Assembly: GCA_014281115.1 (NCBI GenBank)
Contig: JACONQ010000003.1
Location: 186,001-250,000 of the forward strand
Length of the DNA stretch: 64,000 nucleotides
Source of the DNA: Laburnicola sp. R22_1
Taxonomy: Eukaryota; Ascomycota; Dothideomycetes; Pleosporales; Didymosphaeriaceae
Reading direction: 5' to 3'
The first letter of the stretch is position 1, and each line of letters opens with the position of its first letter. A program made the translations under genes and the position numbers. This document shows positions 43,536 to 54,632 of the stretch, one piece after another. The notes beneath the pieces were generated by a model. It was not told the DNA's origin. It searched no databases and saw only the letters and a program-made list of their open reading frames with translations.

Positions 43536-45802
43536 TCAGACTCTCCCTTCTGCCTCTATTATAGGCTGGTTTTTATAAGCGTTCTCCTCATCCCAGATTC
43601 CAGATGTAGACTCCCTGCTGCGCCGATTCCTCAACCCAGGATGTGCTCTGTTTGCCGGTCCTGCACGAACCCTGTCTTTTATGTCTTCCTCGGTTATTTG
43701 CGATGATCTCCCTTTCCATTTCCGCAGCACCCAATTTGGGAATCCAGTCAGGAAGAATATTCCAAGTATAATTGCGAGTGGAACACTGACTAGCCAAAAA
43801 ACCCTGTGCTTTTTATTAGCGTGCCGATGAAAAAGAAAAGCTGCTAAGTCCACTATACCAGAATTTGGTCACACTATTGGCATCGGGAGAGAAGGATGGG
43901 ATGGCCCTACGAATGTTAGAGCGAGTCGGCGTATGCCTGCATCTTATTTAAATCAACTTACAGCACGGCAGCGCAGAGGCTCGCAGGGACAAACACTGCG
44001 GCGAAGCTGATTCTTCTTGTCAGATCCATGAATGACGTCGAGACATGGTAACATACCCAGTTAACCTCTTAGAATTCTTAGCCTGTTCGTTAGAAAACTG
44101 GGTTGATGTTGCGCCGATCGCCTGCACGTATGTTTCTGTAGTTCTGTCCATAAGTTGGATGGCGTAATCGTTCACCTGCTCAAGGCGATCCCACTCATCC
44201 ATGTCTACTGTCAATTGGTCCAGTTCATCGGGCTTGGCTTCCCGCCCGTCTCTGCTTAACTCTCCAAGCATGCCCATGTTGTGAGTATCACGGCCATAGT
44301 CGTAAGCCTCATGGCCATAGAACCTGACTCCCCGACGCTCTTTGCTTAAACTTTCCGGTATTCTTCTATCGGCCTCATGAACTGCGACTATCCGTCGTAC
44401 GATTTGCTTGTTCATTTGCAGACTGTGCCGCATCAATTCCAGCTCTTCCCTAAGTTCCCACAGCTGAGTAAAAAACTCTCCTTTCCAATCGTCTGACCAG
44501 GCCTCTCGTTCTAGCTTGGCGAAATCGAAGTCTGCTAACTTCTTGACGCCGGTAGAGGCTTTACCGGTGAGTTTCCACGACTCGACGAACCCAGATTGCA
44601 CAGCTGCTGCGGTCTTGGCTAGCACAAGTCTGCAGGCACGGGTTGACCACGCCAGCGGCATGACGTTCGGATTATGCAATGGATGTAAGACCTCGACGCT
44701 ATTAGACCGAGGGCGGGGCCGTAGATCCTTAATTCTCTGGTAATATTCGACAAGATCATCAAATAGTGATATAGGTGTCGTGTCTCTCCGTTCTCCACCT
44801 GGTCCCTCAGCCCAGCCACTCATATCAGGTCGATCTCTTGGGTGAAACTCATGGACGTCTGGGCGAGGACGAGGTTTCCTTTCGTCCGCAATGTTGTAAC
44901 TTCTCGGTGATACTTGGTTCTTAAGTGTTGGGCAGGGGTCAACCAGTAGCACACCTGTGTGGTATATATCAGTATCTGTTTGCTATGCACTCTCAAATAT
45001 CTGGAAAACTGTACCTAAGTCAAACCCTTCGAGTCTACCACGACAGTAGCTCACCAACTGCTCTGCCGTATCGACATCTTCTACTTCCAACTCTTTCAAG
45101 GATCGCATGCGACGGTTGATCATTCGCCTTGCGGCACAGTTCACGCGGTCGCGCTCACCTACTCTTGATATAAGCCTGTTATGCCATGAAGAAGTTCACG
45201 AACTTACTTCTATGTCGCTCCGGGATCCTGAATGGGAGTGGTTGCCTGTAGCTTAAGATGAAATGATCTCGTGGAGTTTCACCAAGGGGAATTCTCTCCT
45301 TGCCTAATACATGATCGATAGGCTCTCCCAAATGCAGCGAAAAGACATGTGCGGGGATTTGAAGTAGACCAGCCAATTTTTTGATCCAGTGGAAGGAAAG
45401 ATCTTCTACAATCACAAGACAGATTTCATAACTAGGATCTCTTCCGAGCGATGTTAATTGAGAGACACCGTATTCTGCCGTTCCGCTCCAAATCTCGAAT
45501 TTCGACCCATTGGTGCCAGCCGCGCGACCAACGATCGCGATGCGACTTTGATATTGTTGCCACTGCCTGTCCTGCCGTTGCTTGAGATAGTGAAGGAACG
45601 AAGGACTCAGATCTTGGTCGTCTTGTTTAATCGGCATCCTTTTATTTGTATCCGAAGGGTTGGTTTGTTGGCTGACATTCCGAATCTCATCTTCGTTGTT
45701 TCCGGAGTCATCGGGCGGTTTTGCAATTGGGATCGGGTTTAAGTTTGGTGGTGTCGTTAGCTGGGGCGGATTTCCAACCATTCTAAATGAGGTTGTTGAC
45801 AT
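43536..45802 (-). CDS. Fungal CorA-like membrane protein
   Basis: Six exons (45802-45208, 45158-45015, 44954-44057, 44006-43962, 43906-43859, 43803-43536) join in phase to 665 aa. The N-terminal domain has YEICLVIVEDLSFHWIKKLA, IPAHVFSLHLGEPIDHVLG and DHFILSYRQPLPFRI, the soluble part of fungal CorA-like proteins. The middle is helical and charged. The C-terminus has two membrane helices, FAAVFVPASLCAAVL and VFWLVSVPLAIILGIFFLTG, with a short loop, as in CorA pores. The CorA GMN signature is not present in the loop (AIPSFSPDANSVTKFW). Ion transport is therefore doubtful; these proteins are numerous in fungi and of unknown role. A short tail of charged residues ends the protein. Confidence 0.75.
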
Positions 45803-46634
45803 CTGGGGCCCTTGTGAGTCACATATCGCCTGAAAAAAAGAAAAAAAATCGGCCCCTGCTCACCCCCAAAGCCGAGTTGGATCTATCGATTGACATCTGG
45901 GCCGCCGGTTCTATACTAGATGTATTTCGGTAAATCCTAAAGTGTGTTCATGCATATGATATACAAATGATAAAAGGACAAGCTGTATATCTAAGAAGAG
46001 AGACAATACCTTATCTACGAGACTAACTCTGCAAGTGCCTATTTTTCCCTAAAGCGTCTGATTAGATGTACTAGCTAGTTTTCTAGCGCTGCATACACGG
46101 GAGAATCAATTTGAGATTCTGTTTGGGGCTGAAAAAGACCCTCAATAGAGTGAACCTAAGCGAATACGACATCTGATAACCAGCAGAGATGTGCGGCTGA
46201 AACGTATCGGTGTATGGATCGACAAGCAGAGTGGTCGCTTTGATTCCGTTTTCCTGGTTTATACGGGCTTGGCTGCATATCCAGGCAACCCAAACGACTA
46301 GCTCACACAGCCACACCGGATCTGGATTGATTCGATGTTTAGTAGGGAGCGATCTTCCAATATTCTGCGATTTTATTGGGGTGAGAAATCGCGCTCCAAA
46401 ATAGCTTTCCATTTCTGTTTAGGTTATATTCTCTCTGCCGCGAGCACACCTGCACGGTGAAACTCGTACATACAGTAGTACCACATTCCTGGGAACATAT
46501 CCCCTCAGTTCAAAAGCACAATTATTATGCGACCGCAAAGCCCTGTACGCAGCTATCGGTAATTTGTTTGGGCGTACAAATATTGAAAGTGGAACAACAT
46601 GACGCTATACAACGTAATGCAAAGCACGAAAGAA
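45803..46634. other. Intergenic region between divergent genes
   Basis: About 830 bp, moderately AT-rich. An A-run lies at 45833-45848. No further feature is recognised. Confidence 0.5.
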
Positions 46635-47655
46635 ATGGAGGCTGATCTGAGAAGAGAAGCACTGCATCGCACGGGATCAATGATACTGTAAGGGATAAAT
46701 TGTATTGAAATAAGTTCTCTGTAGCTCACATTTTGAATGCAGTATCATTGGTGGAACAGGCGCCGGGAAGACCACTGTACGTCCCACATGAATCCTACGT
46801 GAGATGATTTTAACCAGATGATCACAGTTCATCGACGCGTGTACTTCGGAAGGGTACTTATTAGAGTATCAATCTGATTCAACAGCCTCTCACAGAAGCA
46901 AGAACTACAAGATCCGGGACAGGGACTGCTTCTACCACGAGGAGCCACCATGCCTCGAAAACGCTGAGAACAGTTTGGATCTTATCCATGAGTTTGCAAG
47001 AACACTGATTCTTAGGTGAGTGTCGCGAAACGTATGAGTAATTGAGATTGCATGTCGCTTAAACAAAGATAGTTATAACGAGAACCACGTTGTGGGGATA
47101 ATATATGTGCTTAATCACAGCAACGGAGCTGAGGATGTGGCTTTCGAGAGGAACGTCAAATTCGCGCAAAGCTGGATTGGAGACAAGTGCTCGAAATATA
47201 CGATCTTGTATCAAAATCGCGTATGTGCGGGACCTCAAGCAATGTCTAGGACCGAAACATTCAGATCGATTTGGCACAAGCGCATGGGCAAGCTCACTTC
47301 CGGTCCAAGTGTTGGCCTTCCGATCGATGTGGTCGATAGGATCGCTAGTGTCTCCTTAAGCACTGCAGTTCCGTCTCCTCCTACACTCGAGTTGCAACAT
47401 GAGATCTTTATGAAAAAGAAGCAATTTCGAGAGACAAAAGCTGGGAAGCTTTATCTAAAGCAGTTGAAGAAGTGGATTGCCGATGCTAAAAGAGAGAAAC
47501 GGGAAGAAGAGAACAAAAATTCAACATGGTCCCTTAATCTGAGCAGGCTGAAGACGAAGAAACCGGAAGCTACACCTACCCTCGTGGCATTAGAAAGGAA
47601 GGTCAAGGGGCTAGAAGACCTTTTGTATAGATTCGAGGCAGAAAAATTACCATGA
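46635..47655 (+). CDS. Small P-loop NTPase (AIG1/G-domain-like) with C-terminal coiled coil
   Basis: Exons 46635-46687, 46743-46776, 46828-47015 and 47073-47655 encode 285 aa, all in phase. The Walker A motif IIGGTGAGKTTF lies at residues 18-29, after only a 17-residue lead, and the 34-nt exon encodes most of it. Next come a Glu/Asp-rich segment and a hydrophobic strand NHVVGIIYVLNHSN followed by FERNVKFAQSWIGDKCSKYTILYQNR, which resembles the middle of fungal AIG1/septin-like G domains. No clear DxxG or NKxD motif is seen, so nucleotide hydrolysis is uncertain. The C-terminus is a coiled coil rich in Lys/Glu (KQFRETKAGKLYLKQLKKWI, LVALERKVKGLEDLLYRFE). Such G-domain genes often occur in fungal accessory regions. 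It is divergent from the CorA-like gene. Confidence 0.65.
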
Positions 47656-48124
47656 GAATATTTCAGTGTTTTTAGGCAGTGCAGAGAAATATCTAAACCT
47701 GTTGTAATATAGCCGCCACGTCTGCAGGCTTTGCATAACTCGAAAAGCTCAGGAGGTTCGATCGTGTATAGGACTTTTACCCTTCATCGAGTTTCATTAC
47801 CTCACTACTTAGCTTTTTTTACACCGGTTTCTATAAACTAACCACTCATTTCCATTTGTTTGATTCGAAAAGGTTCGTTGTCGCGAGTGTTGAGCCTCCA
47901 AGCTTTCACTCAACAAAGCGTTTACCAGCAAACACTCTTGGAACGGTTAGCACACCCAGGTTAGCACATGTCTCACCCAGTCTTATACCGCGTGGACGGT
48001 AAACCTTTAGCAATCACCCTTTAGATAATAGCCACATTACTCATGTTATAAAAGCGTGGCTCCTATGGACTTCCATAACTTGATCGTTGTTCCTCAACCG
48101 CAACTGCTTGAAAAAGTCTTCACC
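47656..48124. other. Intergenic region with promoter of LRLPPE gene 5
   Basis: About 470 bp. A TATAAAAG box lies at 48047-48054. Nothing else is recognised. Confidence 0.5.
48047..48054 (+). promoter_or_regulatory. TATA box of LRLPPE-family gene 5
   Basis: TATAAAAG lies 78 bp before the ATG at 48125. Confidence 0.5.
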
Positions 48125-48650
48125 ATGCCTTCTTCAAAAAAGAAATACCGCCGCCCGCCACGGTCAACTCGTCTTGCAGCCCTTTCTCGTCACCGAAAGT
48201 AAGTTGAACCCGCGCACTTTCTCAACTGACCACACCGTATCTAAAAGCTTTAGGTCGCAATGGAACCTTCACAACAGCCTGCTGATAAAGCTTCCCCCGG
48301 AGTTGCGCAACAAGATCTACGAACTGTTGTTCAGTGGAAAGAGGTGGACCTACGAAGATGGCCGGGTCAAGAACGCAGAGGCCAATCATCTAGGCCTTAC
48401 CCAAACCTGTCGGCTACTACATGCTGAAACACGCCTCCTGTCTGCAAGCCGCAGCATTTTCAGCATCAAGACAACTCTCGCATCATTCTTTAAAAGCTTC
48501 AAGGTATCCACAGGCATTAAGGCAATACACATAGCACAAGTGCACCGTGTCAATTTATATTCACATGGGCGTCTAGAAAATTTGTCTGCACTTATTAAAG
48601 CGTTGGAACAAGAGCGATTCTCCGCGCTTCGAAGGTGCGCTTGCGAGTAG
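48125..48650 (+). CDS. LRLPPE-family protein 5 (short)
   Basis: Exons 48125-48198 and 48254-48650 encode 156 aa. The intron is phase 2 (GTAAGT...CTTTAG), as in genes 2-4. The basic leader (MPSSKKKYRRPPRSTRL) lacks the NGLLDV box. After the intron come NSLLIKLPPELRNKIYELLF and LGLTQTCRLLHAETRLLSAS, close matches to both family blocks. The protein stops about 100 residues earlier than its paralogues, so it may be truncated or diverged. It lies some 13 kb from the nearest paralogue. Confidence 0.68.
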
Positions 48651-49716
48651 TGGACTGTAATTGTAGCGGTTGTAGCTGAAAGGCGAAAGTCGAGGCAACA
48701 CTTGTTGTATTGAATATGAGTAGTACCTAGGATATATACTAATAGGCAATCTAGGCAGCAGTGAACAAGTGTAGGCAGCAATGAACTAGTACAGGCAACA
48801 GTAGATCTGTAGGCAGCAACTCCAAACTTACCCACTACCGTTACAGTAATATATGTATCTATACATGCAGTGCAAGCTTGATGCAGGACAGACATCACGA
48901 TGTGGAAGAGTTACGAAAGGTGCTAGCGCTTCGGGGGATTGAGCTCACAATTACAGACCTGCGTTAGTAGTGAGATTTATTATTTGGCGAAGTGCAATTA
49001 TGTCGCACTTTAAGATGGATATACCTGTTCGGAAGAATTGGCAAGGCCTAACATATCTAGAATCAAATAAAGGGATATGATCAGCTCTGACTGGGTACAG
49101 CGCATCATTCATGCCATATATTCGTTAACAGAAACTAGCTACTCTTTTTGACTCATGTGTTCAATCGTGATCTGGCTGGAATTATTTCTTACAGCTTTGA
49201 CGCGCGATACGAGCACTAGAAGATTTCAACAATAATCCTTTTTGCCACGACTAAACATCATCAACCATTATTCACCGCCAAAGCTTTGCTACTCCTAATA
49301 ACAAAATTCCAACAGCCTACAGGGCAATCCACTACATCGCGAAATAGTCCAGATTCTTTTTGCATATGCGTTGAAACTCGTAAACCTCAGCTATCAGTAA
49401 ATAAGTTGGTTCTAAGAAAACTTCGACACACCAAGGATCAGGGCTACACTTCAGGTAAAGTATTGAGAGTTACCATGGCACGAAAGAAGTGTGTTTCAAT
49501 CTACCAAGTCGAAACATTAGCACCCGGGAAATGAGACTGCGAGTTCCGCTGTATTCCCCTCTTCCGCTGACGATAAAGGCCATACGCCATCCTCACGCCA
49601 TTGAGCGACAACAACTACAACCCTGTAATACCGGCCGCCTCAAATCCAAAGATCTTTATTCCCAACACAGGATCCTTAAACATGCCAACTAGGAGCGCTG
49701 ATAATACTGCAAACCA
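48651..49716. other. Intergenic region with degenerate short repeats
   Basis: About 1.07 kb. At 48750-48825 a roughly 20-bp phrase (TAGGCAGCAATGAACAAGT and variants) recurs three to four times. No gene is supported beyond it. Confidence 0.5.
48750..48825 (+). repeat. Short degenerate tandem repeat
   Basis: TAGGCAGCAGTGAACAAGTG is followed by TAGGCAGCAATGAACTAGTA, then CAGGCAACAGTAGATCTG and TAGGCAGCAACTCC. The copies differ in length and sequence. Confidence 0.55.
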
Positions 49717-50417
49717 CTAAACTGCCAAACAAATAAACTTCAAGCACTTAGTTAGTGTCCGTAACTCCAAGACTTTATTCCCAAAGTTCATTCGTATAAC
49801 ACTGTCATATACATCCGGACCCCATTTGAAGATGCTATAGACTAAGGTTGCGAGACTGCCAAGGATCATGTCCACGCCCACGAAATTGTACAAAACTAGA
49901 TTTAGCTCTAAGAATGGTAAGTCCATGCTCAATATCGCTGCGGCCAAAGATAAAGGTAGGAAGAAAGCCGCCAGCAGGGTGAGTTGATTCACGCTGTTTG
50001 CTTGCTTTGCCGTAACGCGGTATGTTAGGACGTTAAAAATCTCACTGTAGCGTACACGTGTCTGCGACGCTTGCTTTTGGTAGAACTCGCTGTTGGTGGT
50101 AATGTCTTCAAGGCATGTTGACAGCTTGGCCAAATCGTGGGAAGCTGATGTGTTGTGTCTTCCGCACCCGTTGCATTAAAGACTCGATGGCACTATTGAG
50201 TTGGGTTATGTCATCTTCAACCGTCCTGAAAAGTAGAGCTAGTCCACCTATCATCTCGGCAAATTCGGAGCGTGAGACTTTGCTGACTAACCTGTGATAA
50301 TAGCTTCGCTGTGGAGAGGGAAAGAAACAGGAGCGAGCGACTTACTTTGGATCCAACTTATCCATACCTCTGCTTATTTTGATTACTTCTTCGAGAAAAG
50401 CAACTGAACAATCTATA
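49717..50417 (-). pseudogene. 3' part of a two-helix membrane protein gene interrupted by a transposon
   Basis: Coding segments run from the transposon edge: about 50417-50346 (CSVAFLEEVIKISRGMDKLDP), 50291 onward (EFAEMIGGLALLFRTVEDDI) and the final exon to 49717. The last exon has two membrane helices (NQLTLLAAFFLPLSLAAAIL and NFVGVDMILGSLATLVYSIF) after a helical region, as in fungal CorA-like and related TM proteins. The frame entering from the left stops at the terminal inverted repeat of the element at 50421. The same frame continues on the far side of that element (52295 and up), reading LRLILVNILSA. So the element split a gene or an ORF. Function is unknown. Confidence 0.5.
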
Positions 50418-50420
50418 GTA

Positions 50421-52292
50421 AGCCGCCCCACCGACCTATGGCGCACCCCACCTATGGCGCACGCGCCCGAATAGGCAACCTCCTCATCAAAATTGTATTC
50501 TGTATAGCAATTTTTCATGTTTCAACTTTCAAAACTATTTGAAAACGAAGCTAGTCAGTCTACCAAGCCATCCAGATAATTTTCCCCGTTGCCCGCCTCG
50601 TCTACGACCTCTGGCGGACCTCGTCGTCGCTCCACAGCCTTGGCGAAGCCCATCCTTTGCCGAAGCCTTCTGTGACCGCTCCTGTGCAATCTTGATATCG
50701 TCAAGCCCTGCAAAGCTGACATTGAGGTCTACTTTGACCTTCGTGCGTTTATTGGGCTTTAGATCCTCGACTTGAGCCTCAAGTCTGGCAATACGCGCCT
50801 CGGCTGCAGCCAGCTCGGTCGATTGCTGCGACCAACCCTTCATTAGCGCCTTCTCTACCCGCCGTTGCGCCCTAGATCCTTGTCCATCTGCCAGATTTGC
50901 CAATAGACAGGGTATCTCTTGAGGTCTAGATGGTGTACGAACTATGGGTGATCGCTTGCGCTTCCGGGGTGGGCTCGGAGTCGTTGGAGGTACTATAACC
51001 TTCTGATTGCACGGTAGTTGTGAAGAATCGAGGACCTTTCTAGGGTTGTACGGATGTATACCAGCTGTACGGAACCCCATCGTGATATAATTGGCTGTGA
51101 CACGGCCTCGAGCGTCTGCGTATAGCATAAGGAAGCGATTGCGCTTGACTGGTGCTGCATCGGATAGGGCTGACAGCCTATCTAGCTCCCAACAGTAATT
51201 CTGCTTTAGTGGGCCAAAGAATGACAGATTAAGAGGCTAAAGTAGGTGCGAAGTGTGAGGAGGCAAGTATAGGACGAAGATCTGATTAGTTTTGGCCGTC
51301 TACATGAATTCTGTCGTCGCATGCGAGCTGTAACTATCGCAGATAAGAAGGCGCTAGTTAGATAAGTTGTTAGGCGTACTTTCTGGTAGAAATTTAGTCT
51401 CCAGCTACCGCAGACCAATATTATTCGATGTCTAGCCATTTTCGGACACTGTATAGTGCTAATTAGGCGCGTTGTTAATAGGGAACTAGGTACTTTAAAG
51501 CCCTGCGCCCTTAAATATAATGAGAGGCTTAATAGAGCGGCCCTCGGCGCTGGCGCATTCTATAATTGATACCCAATCAGTCGATCCAGGCTCTTTCACG
51601 TACGTACGCTTGGATCCTGACTTCGTCACAGGTCCTAGTACCCTCCTATTGCTACTGCTGCCTTGCCGAAGGCCGTGTTCGTCCATATTCTAGATATTAG
51701 ATAGTTTGATGCGGTGTTCGCTAACGATAGCCTTCTATATAGTAAAGAACCCTTTAAGAGTTAATTTGTCTAACCTATTAACGCGTGCTTTATCAAGTGA
51801 TCGACCGATTAGGGTGGTAACGGTCAGATTACAAGCTCTGAAGCCGGCAATCCAATTCTTGCCTACGGGAATGTGGTCGCCGTTGACGCGTGCGATGCAA
51901 TTGGCCATTTCGCGTACAGTAGCATGGCTTGGAGCGCGCCAAAGGCTATGCTCCTCGACTATCCAATCAGCGAGCCATCTCTCCTGATCAGGAGAGAGCT
52001 TCTGGCGTGGTAACTGTGCAGATACCGCATCGGTGCGGCCATTGAGGCGGTTTCGAAGTGTGGAGGGTGGGATCGCGTAGTCTGAGGCTATGGACCGTAC
52101 CGAGGCGCCTTGCAGCATCTCAGCTTCATATATTGCGTGCTTGAGATCATGGGGACTGTATCGAGGCTCCATATCTACAATTATATGTGATAATTATATG
52201 TGGTTGTGGAGATATTGCAGTTGGAAGAATTCTGTGTGCGCGAACGCGTCGCGCGCGATAGGTGGGGTGCGCCATAGGTCGGTGGGGTGGCT
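50421..52292 (-). mobile_element. Pogo/Fot1-like DNA transposon A (RIP-inactivated)
   Basis: A 1872-bp element flanked by TA on both sides (50419-50420 and 52293-52294). The terminal inverted repeats agree at 34 of the first 35 bp, starting AGCC(G/A)CCCCACCGACC. Inside each end the word CCTATGGCGCA or a near copy occurs twice, as expected for transposase binding sites. It carries one minus-strand transposase frame broken by nonsense codons. Confidence 0.85.
50535..52172 (-). pseudogene. Pogo-like DDE transposase, nonsense-riddled
   Basis: One frame runs from 52172 to 50535 with no shift. Order of parts: psq-type HTH (YSPHDLKHAIYEAEMLQG), CENP-B-type HTH (LSPDQERWLADWIVEEHSLW...PVGKNWIAGF), the DDE core with NMDEHGL, RLLICDSYSSHAT and SHLL*PLNLSFFGPLK, and a coiled C-terminus. 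In-frame stops include 51735, 51690, 51495, 51486, 51459, 51432 and 51405, plus three more down to about 51237. They sit where the family has Trp or Gln, and all are TAG or TAA. The third catalytic Asp is Asn (PLN for PLD), also a G-to-A change. This pattern is RIP. Confidence 0.85.
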
Positions 52293-52294
52293 TA

Positions 52295-52489
52295 GCGGAC
52301 AAAATATTCACCAATATTAGTCGTAGTGTTTGCGCCTGAGAACCGTCGGTAAGCGATGTCAGCAATCGAGGCGTTTTTAAGGCTAGGGTTATTTTCTCGA
52401 GCCATCTCCAGCTTGCCACCCAACTGATACAATTGATATCACGTGATAAGTCACGTGACTGATGACTAAGCGTTACATACGCTTTAACG
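52295..52489 (-). pseudogene. Host sequence between two transposons
   Basis: About 195 bp of host DNA lies between the two TA-flanked elements. On the minus strand an open frame (RWLEKITLALKTPRLLTSL...LRLILVNILSA) runs to the edge of transposon A and continues beyond it at 50417. A competing frame (MARENNPSLKNASIADIAYR) is also open, so the coding call is uncertain. A CACGTGA inverted pair lies at 52440-52460. Confidence 0.35.
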
Positions 52490-52491
52490 TA

Positions 52492-54315
52492 ATCCACCAG
52501 TGAGCTGCGTACACCACTGAGCTGCGCACCCCACCAAAACGCGACACGACGCGTCCACCTTTTTGACCATGGCTCAACAACGACGAGCTCAATTGCTATC
52601 AAAAGAAGGCAGACTTAGTCTTGCCCTTGTCTTAATCAAGTCTCATCCTCATCAGTCAATTCGCGCTATAGCAGCAGCCTACGATGTCCCCGAATCAACC
52701 CTCTGGTCGCGCCTCCGTGGTGTCCAAGCTAGAATTGAGACAACGTCCGACAAACGCAAGCTATCGCCTCTTGAAGAGCAGTTTCTCGTTCGCTAGATCC
52801 TAGACCTTAATGGACGAGGCTTTCCACCCTATATTATCAATATGCGCCGAATGGCAGACGTCCTGCTTCAAGCTCGAGGCCAGATCCCGCCTCCACAGCC
52901 TATCGGCAAGAACTGGGTGTCACGCTTTGTCAACAGCCAGGCAGAGCTCATAACTAAGTAGGACAGGAAGCTGCATGCTCAGCGTGCTCTCTATCAGGAT
53001 CCAGTCAAGTTCAGAGCCTGGTTCAAGCTTGTTGAGGACACGCGTCAGAAGTACGGCATAACAGATAAGGACACATACAATTTTGATGAGACAGGATTCA
53101 TAATGGGGGTCGCCAGCACGTCTAAGGTCGTTACAAGCTCTAACAGAGTTGGGCGAGCAATTGCTATACAGCCTGGCAATCGCGACTGGGTCACAGCAAT
53201 TGAATGTGTTAGCGCGTCAGGCTGGGCGCTCTCGCCATTCATCATACTGTCTAGAAAGCTACACTAAGCTAGCTAGTATCGGCTTATCCCAGGCGACTGG
53301 AGGCTTGCAGTAAGCAATAATAGCTAGACAACTAACAAGCTTGGCCTAGAATGGCTCAAGCACTTTAACTATCAGACCGCGTTGCGCTCAGCTGGAGCCT
53401 ATCGCCTGCTTATCCTAGACGGCCATGGCAGCCATGCGACGCCTGAGTTTAATCAGTTCTGTACAGAGAACAAGATTATCAGTCTTTGTATGCCAGCTTA
53501 TAGCTCACATCTACTACAGCCACTAGATGTTGCCTGCTACGCGCCGCTCAAAGCTGCGTACGGACGCGAGGTGTCTGAGCTCGCGCGCAATTATATCTTT
53601 CACGTTGATAAGCAGGAATTTCTTAATATCTACACGCGTATCAGGGCTTCAGTCTTCTTAGAGCAGTCAATCAAAAGTGGCTTTCAAGCAGCAGGGCTTG
53701 TCCCACACTGTCCTAAGCGCGTCCTATCGTCGCTCACTGTGGTCTGAACGCCGTCTCCCCCAAGGCAAGAAGCTAATAGTGAGAGGCGCTAGACTGCTAA
53801 GACGCCTCACACAGTTGCTCAGCTGCAGCAGCAGGCCCAGCTGCTGCGTGACTTCCTTAGTCGTCAATCGCAGAGCCCTACACGTCAGGCTCTAGCTCAG
53901 CTTGTGAAAGGATGTCAGATAGCGATGCACTCTGCGACAATCCTTGCTAAGGAGAACACCAAGCTACGTCAGGCCAACCATCGCCGAGAGAAAAAGAGGC
54001 AACAGCGACGGCAGTATATTGCTACAGGAGGGACTCTCACAGGCCAGGAAGGTCAGAGGCTGGCTGCAGAGGCAGAAATGAGGGCGCAGGTAGATGTCCA
54101 GCGCCAGGCATCTCAGAGCTATCAGCGAGCACCACCAACGTGCTCAAAGTGCCATGTGCAAGGCCACAAGAGGACTCAATGTAGAAGCAATTAGGAATAT
54201 TTTGTATGTTTATTTATATAGGTTTAATTCAGTTGTTGTTTAGTTATCTGTCAAAAAGGCGCACGCGTTTTGGTGGGGTGCGCAGCTCAGTGGTGTACGC
54301 AGCTCACTGGTGGAT
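52492..54315 (+). mobile_element. Pogo/Fot1-like DNA transposon B (RIP-inactivated, perfect TIRs)
   Basis: A 1824-bp element with TA on both sides (52490-52491 and 54316-54317). The terminal inverted repeats are identical for 52 bp. Each holds two direct copies of GAGCTGCG 20 bp apart and the word GCGCACCCCACC, also found in transposon A. It carries one plus-strand transposase frame with stops. Confidence 0.9.
52569..54194 (+). pseudogene. Pogo-like DDE transposase with zinc knuckle, nonsense-riddled
   Basis: One continuous frame without shifts. Parts: psq-type HTH (HPHQSIRAIAAAYDVPESTL), CENP-B HTH (KLSPLEEQFLVR...PIGKNWVSRFV), catalytic blocks NFDETGF, RLLILDGHGSHATPEF and SHLLQPLDVACYAPLK (all three Asp kept), and a C-terminal zinc knuckle CSKCHVQGHKRTQC. 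Stops lie at 52794, 52959, 53265, 53274, 53325, 53745 and 53790. The first five and the last fit CAG/CAA or TGG turned into TAG/TAA, the CpA-to-TpA mark of RIP; TGA at 53745 fits CGA or TGG. The knuckle and register are intact, so the element died by point mutation only. Confidence 0.88.
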
Positions 54316-54317
54316 TA

Positions 54318-54632
54318 CGTTACTATGGCCGGCTGACGTCCGTCACGGTGAAAATAGCCAAAAGGAAAATATATATATATCTCCAGCTTGCCGATGACCA
54401 TTCTTTGAAAATGGTGGTCTTCGCATAGCTCACAAAATGCGCGTCAGTGCCAAAGCAAATTACTACAGATTGTCAGTAATTGTTAGTTTGCGATTGAGCG
54501 TCACATATTTTGCGGTCTCACTCTGTCACTCCAGTCGATAGTCAATGCCGCAGGATTTCTTTCGTAGCGCTTCGATTCAAAGAGATGCGTGTTCTTTGGT
54601 GTCAATCCGCATGTATCATCATGCCACGCAAA
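54318..54632. other. Host flank right of transposon B
   Basis: About 315 bp, with an AT run (ATATATATAT) at 54370-54381. No clear coding signal is seen. Confidence 0.4.
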
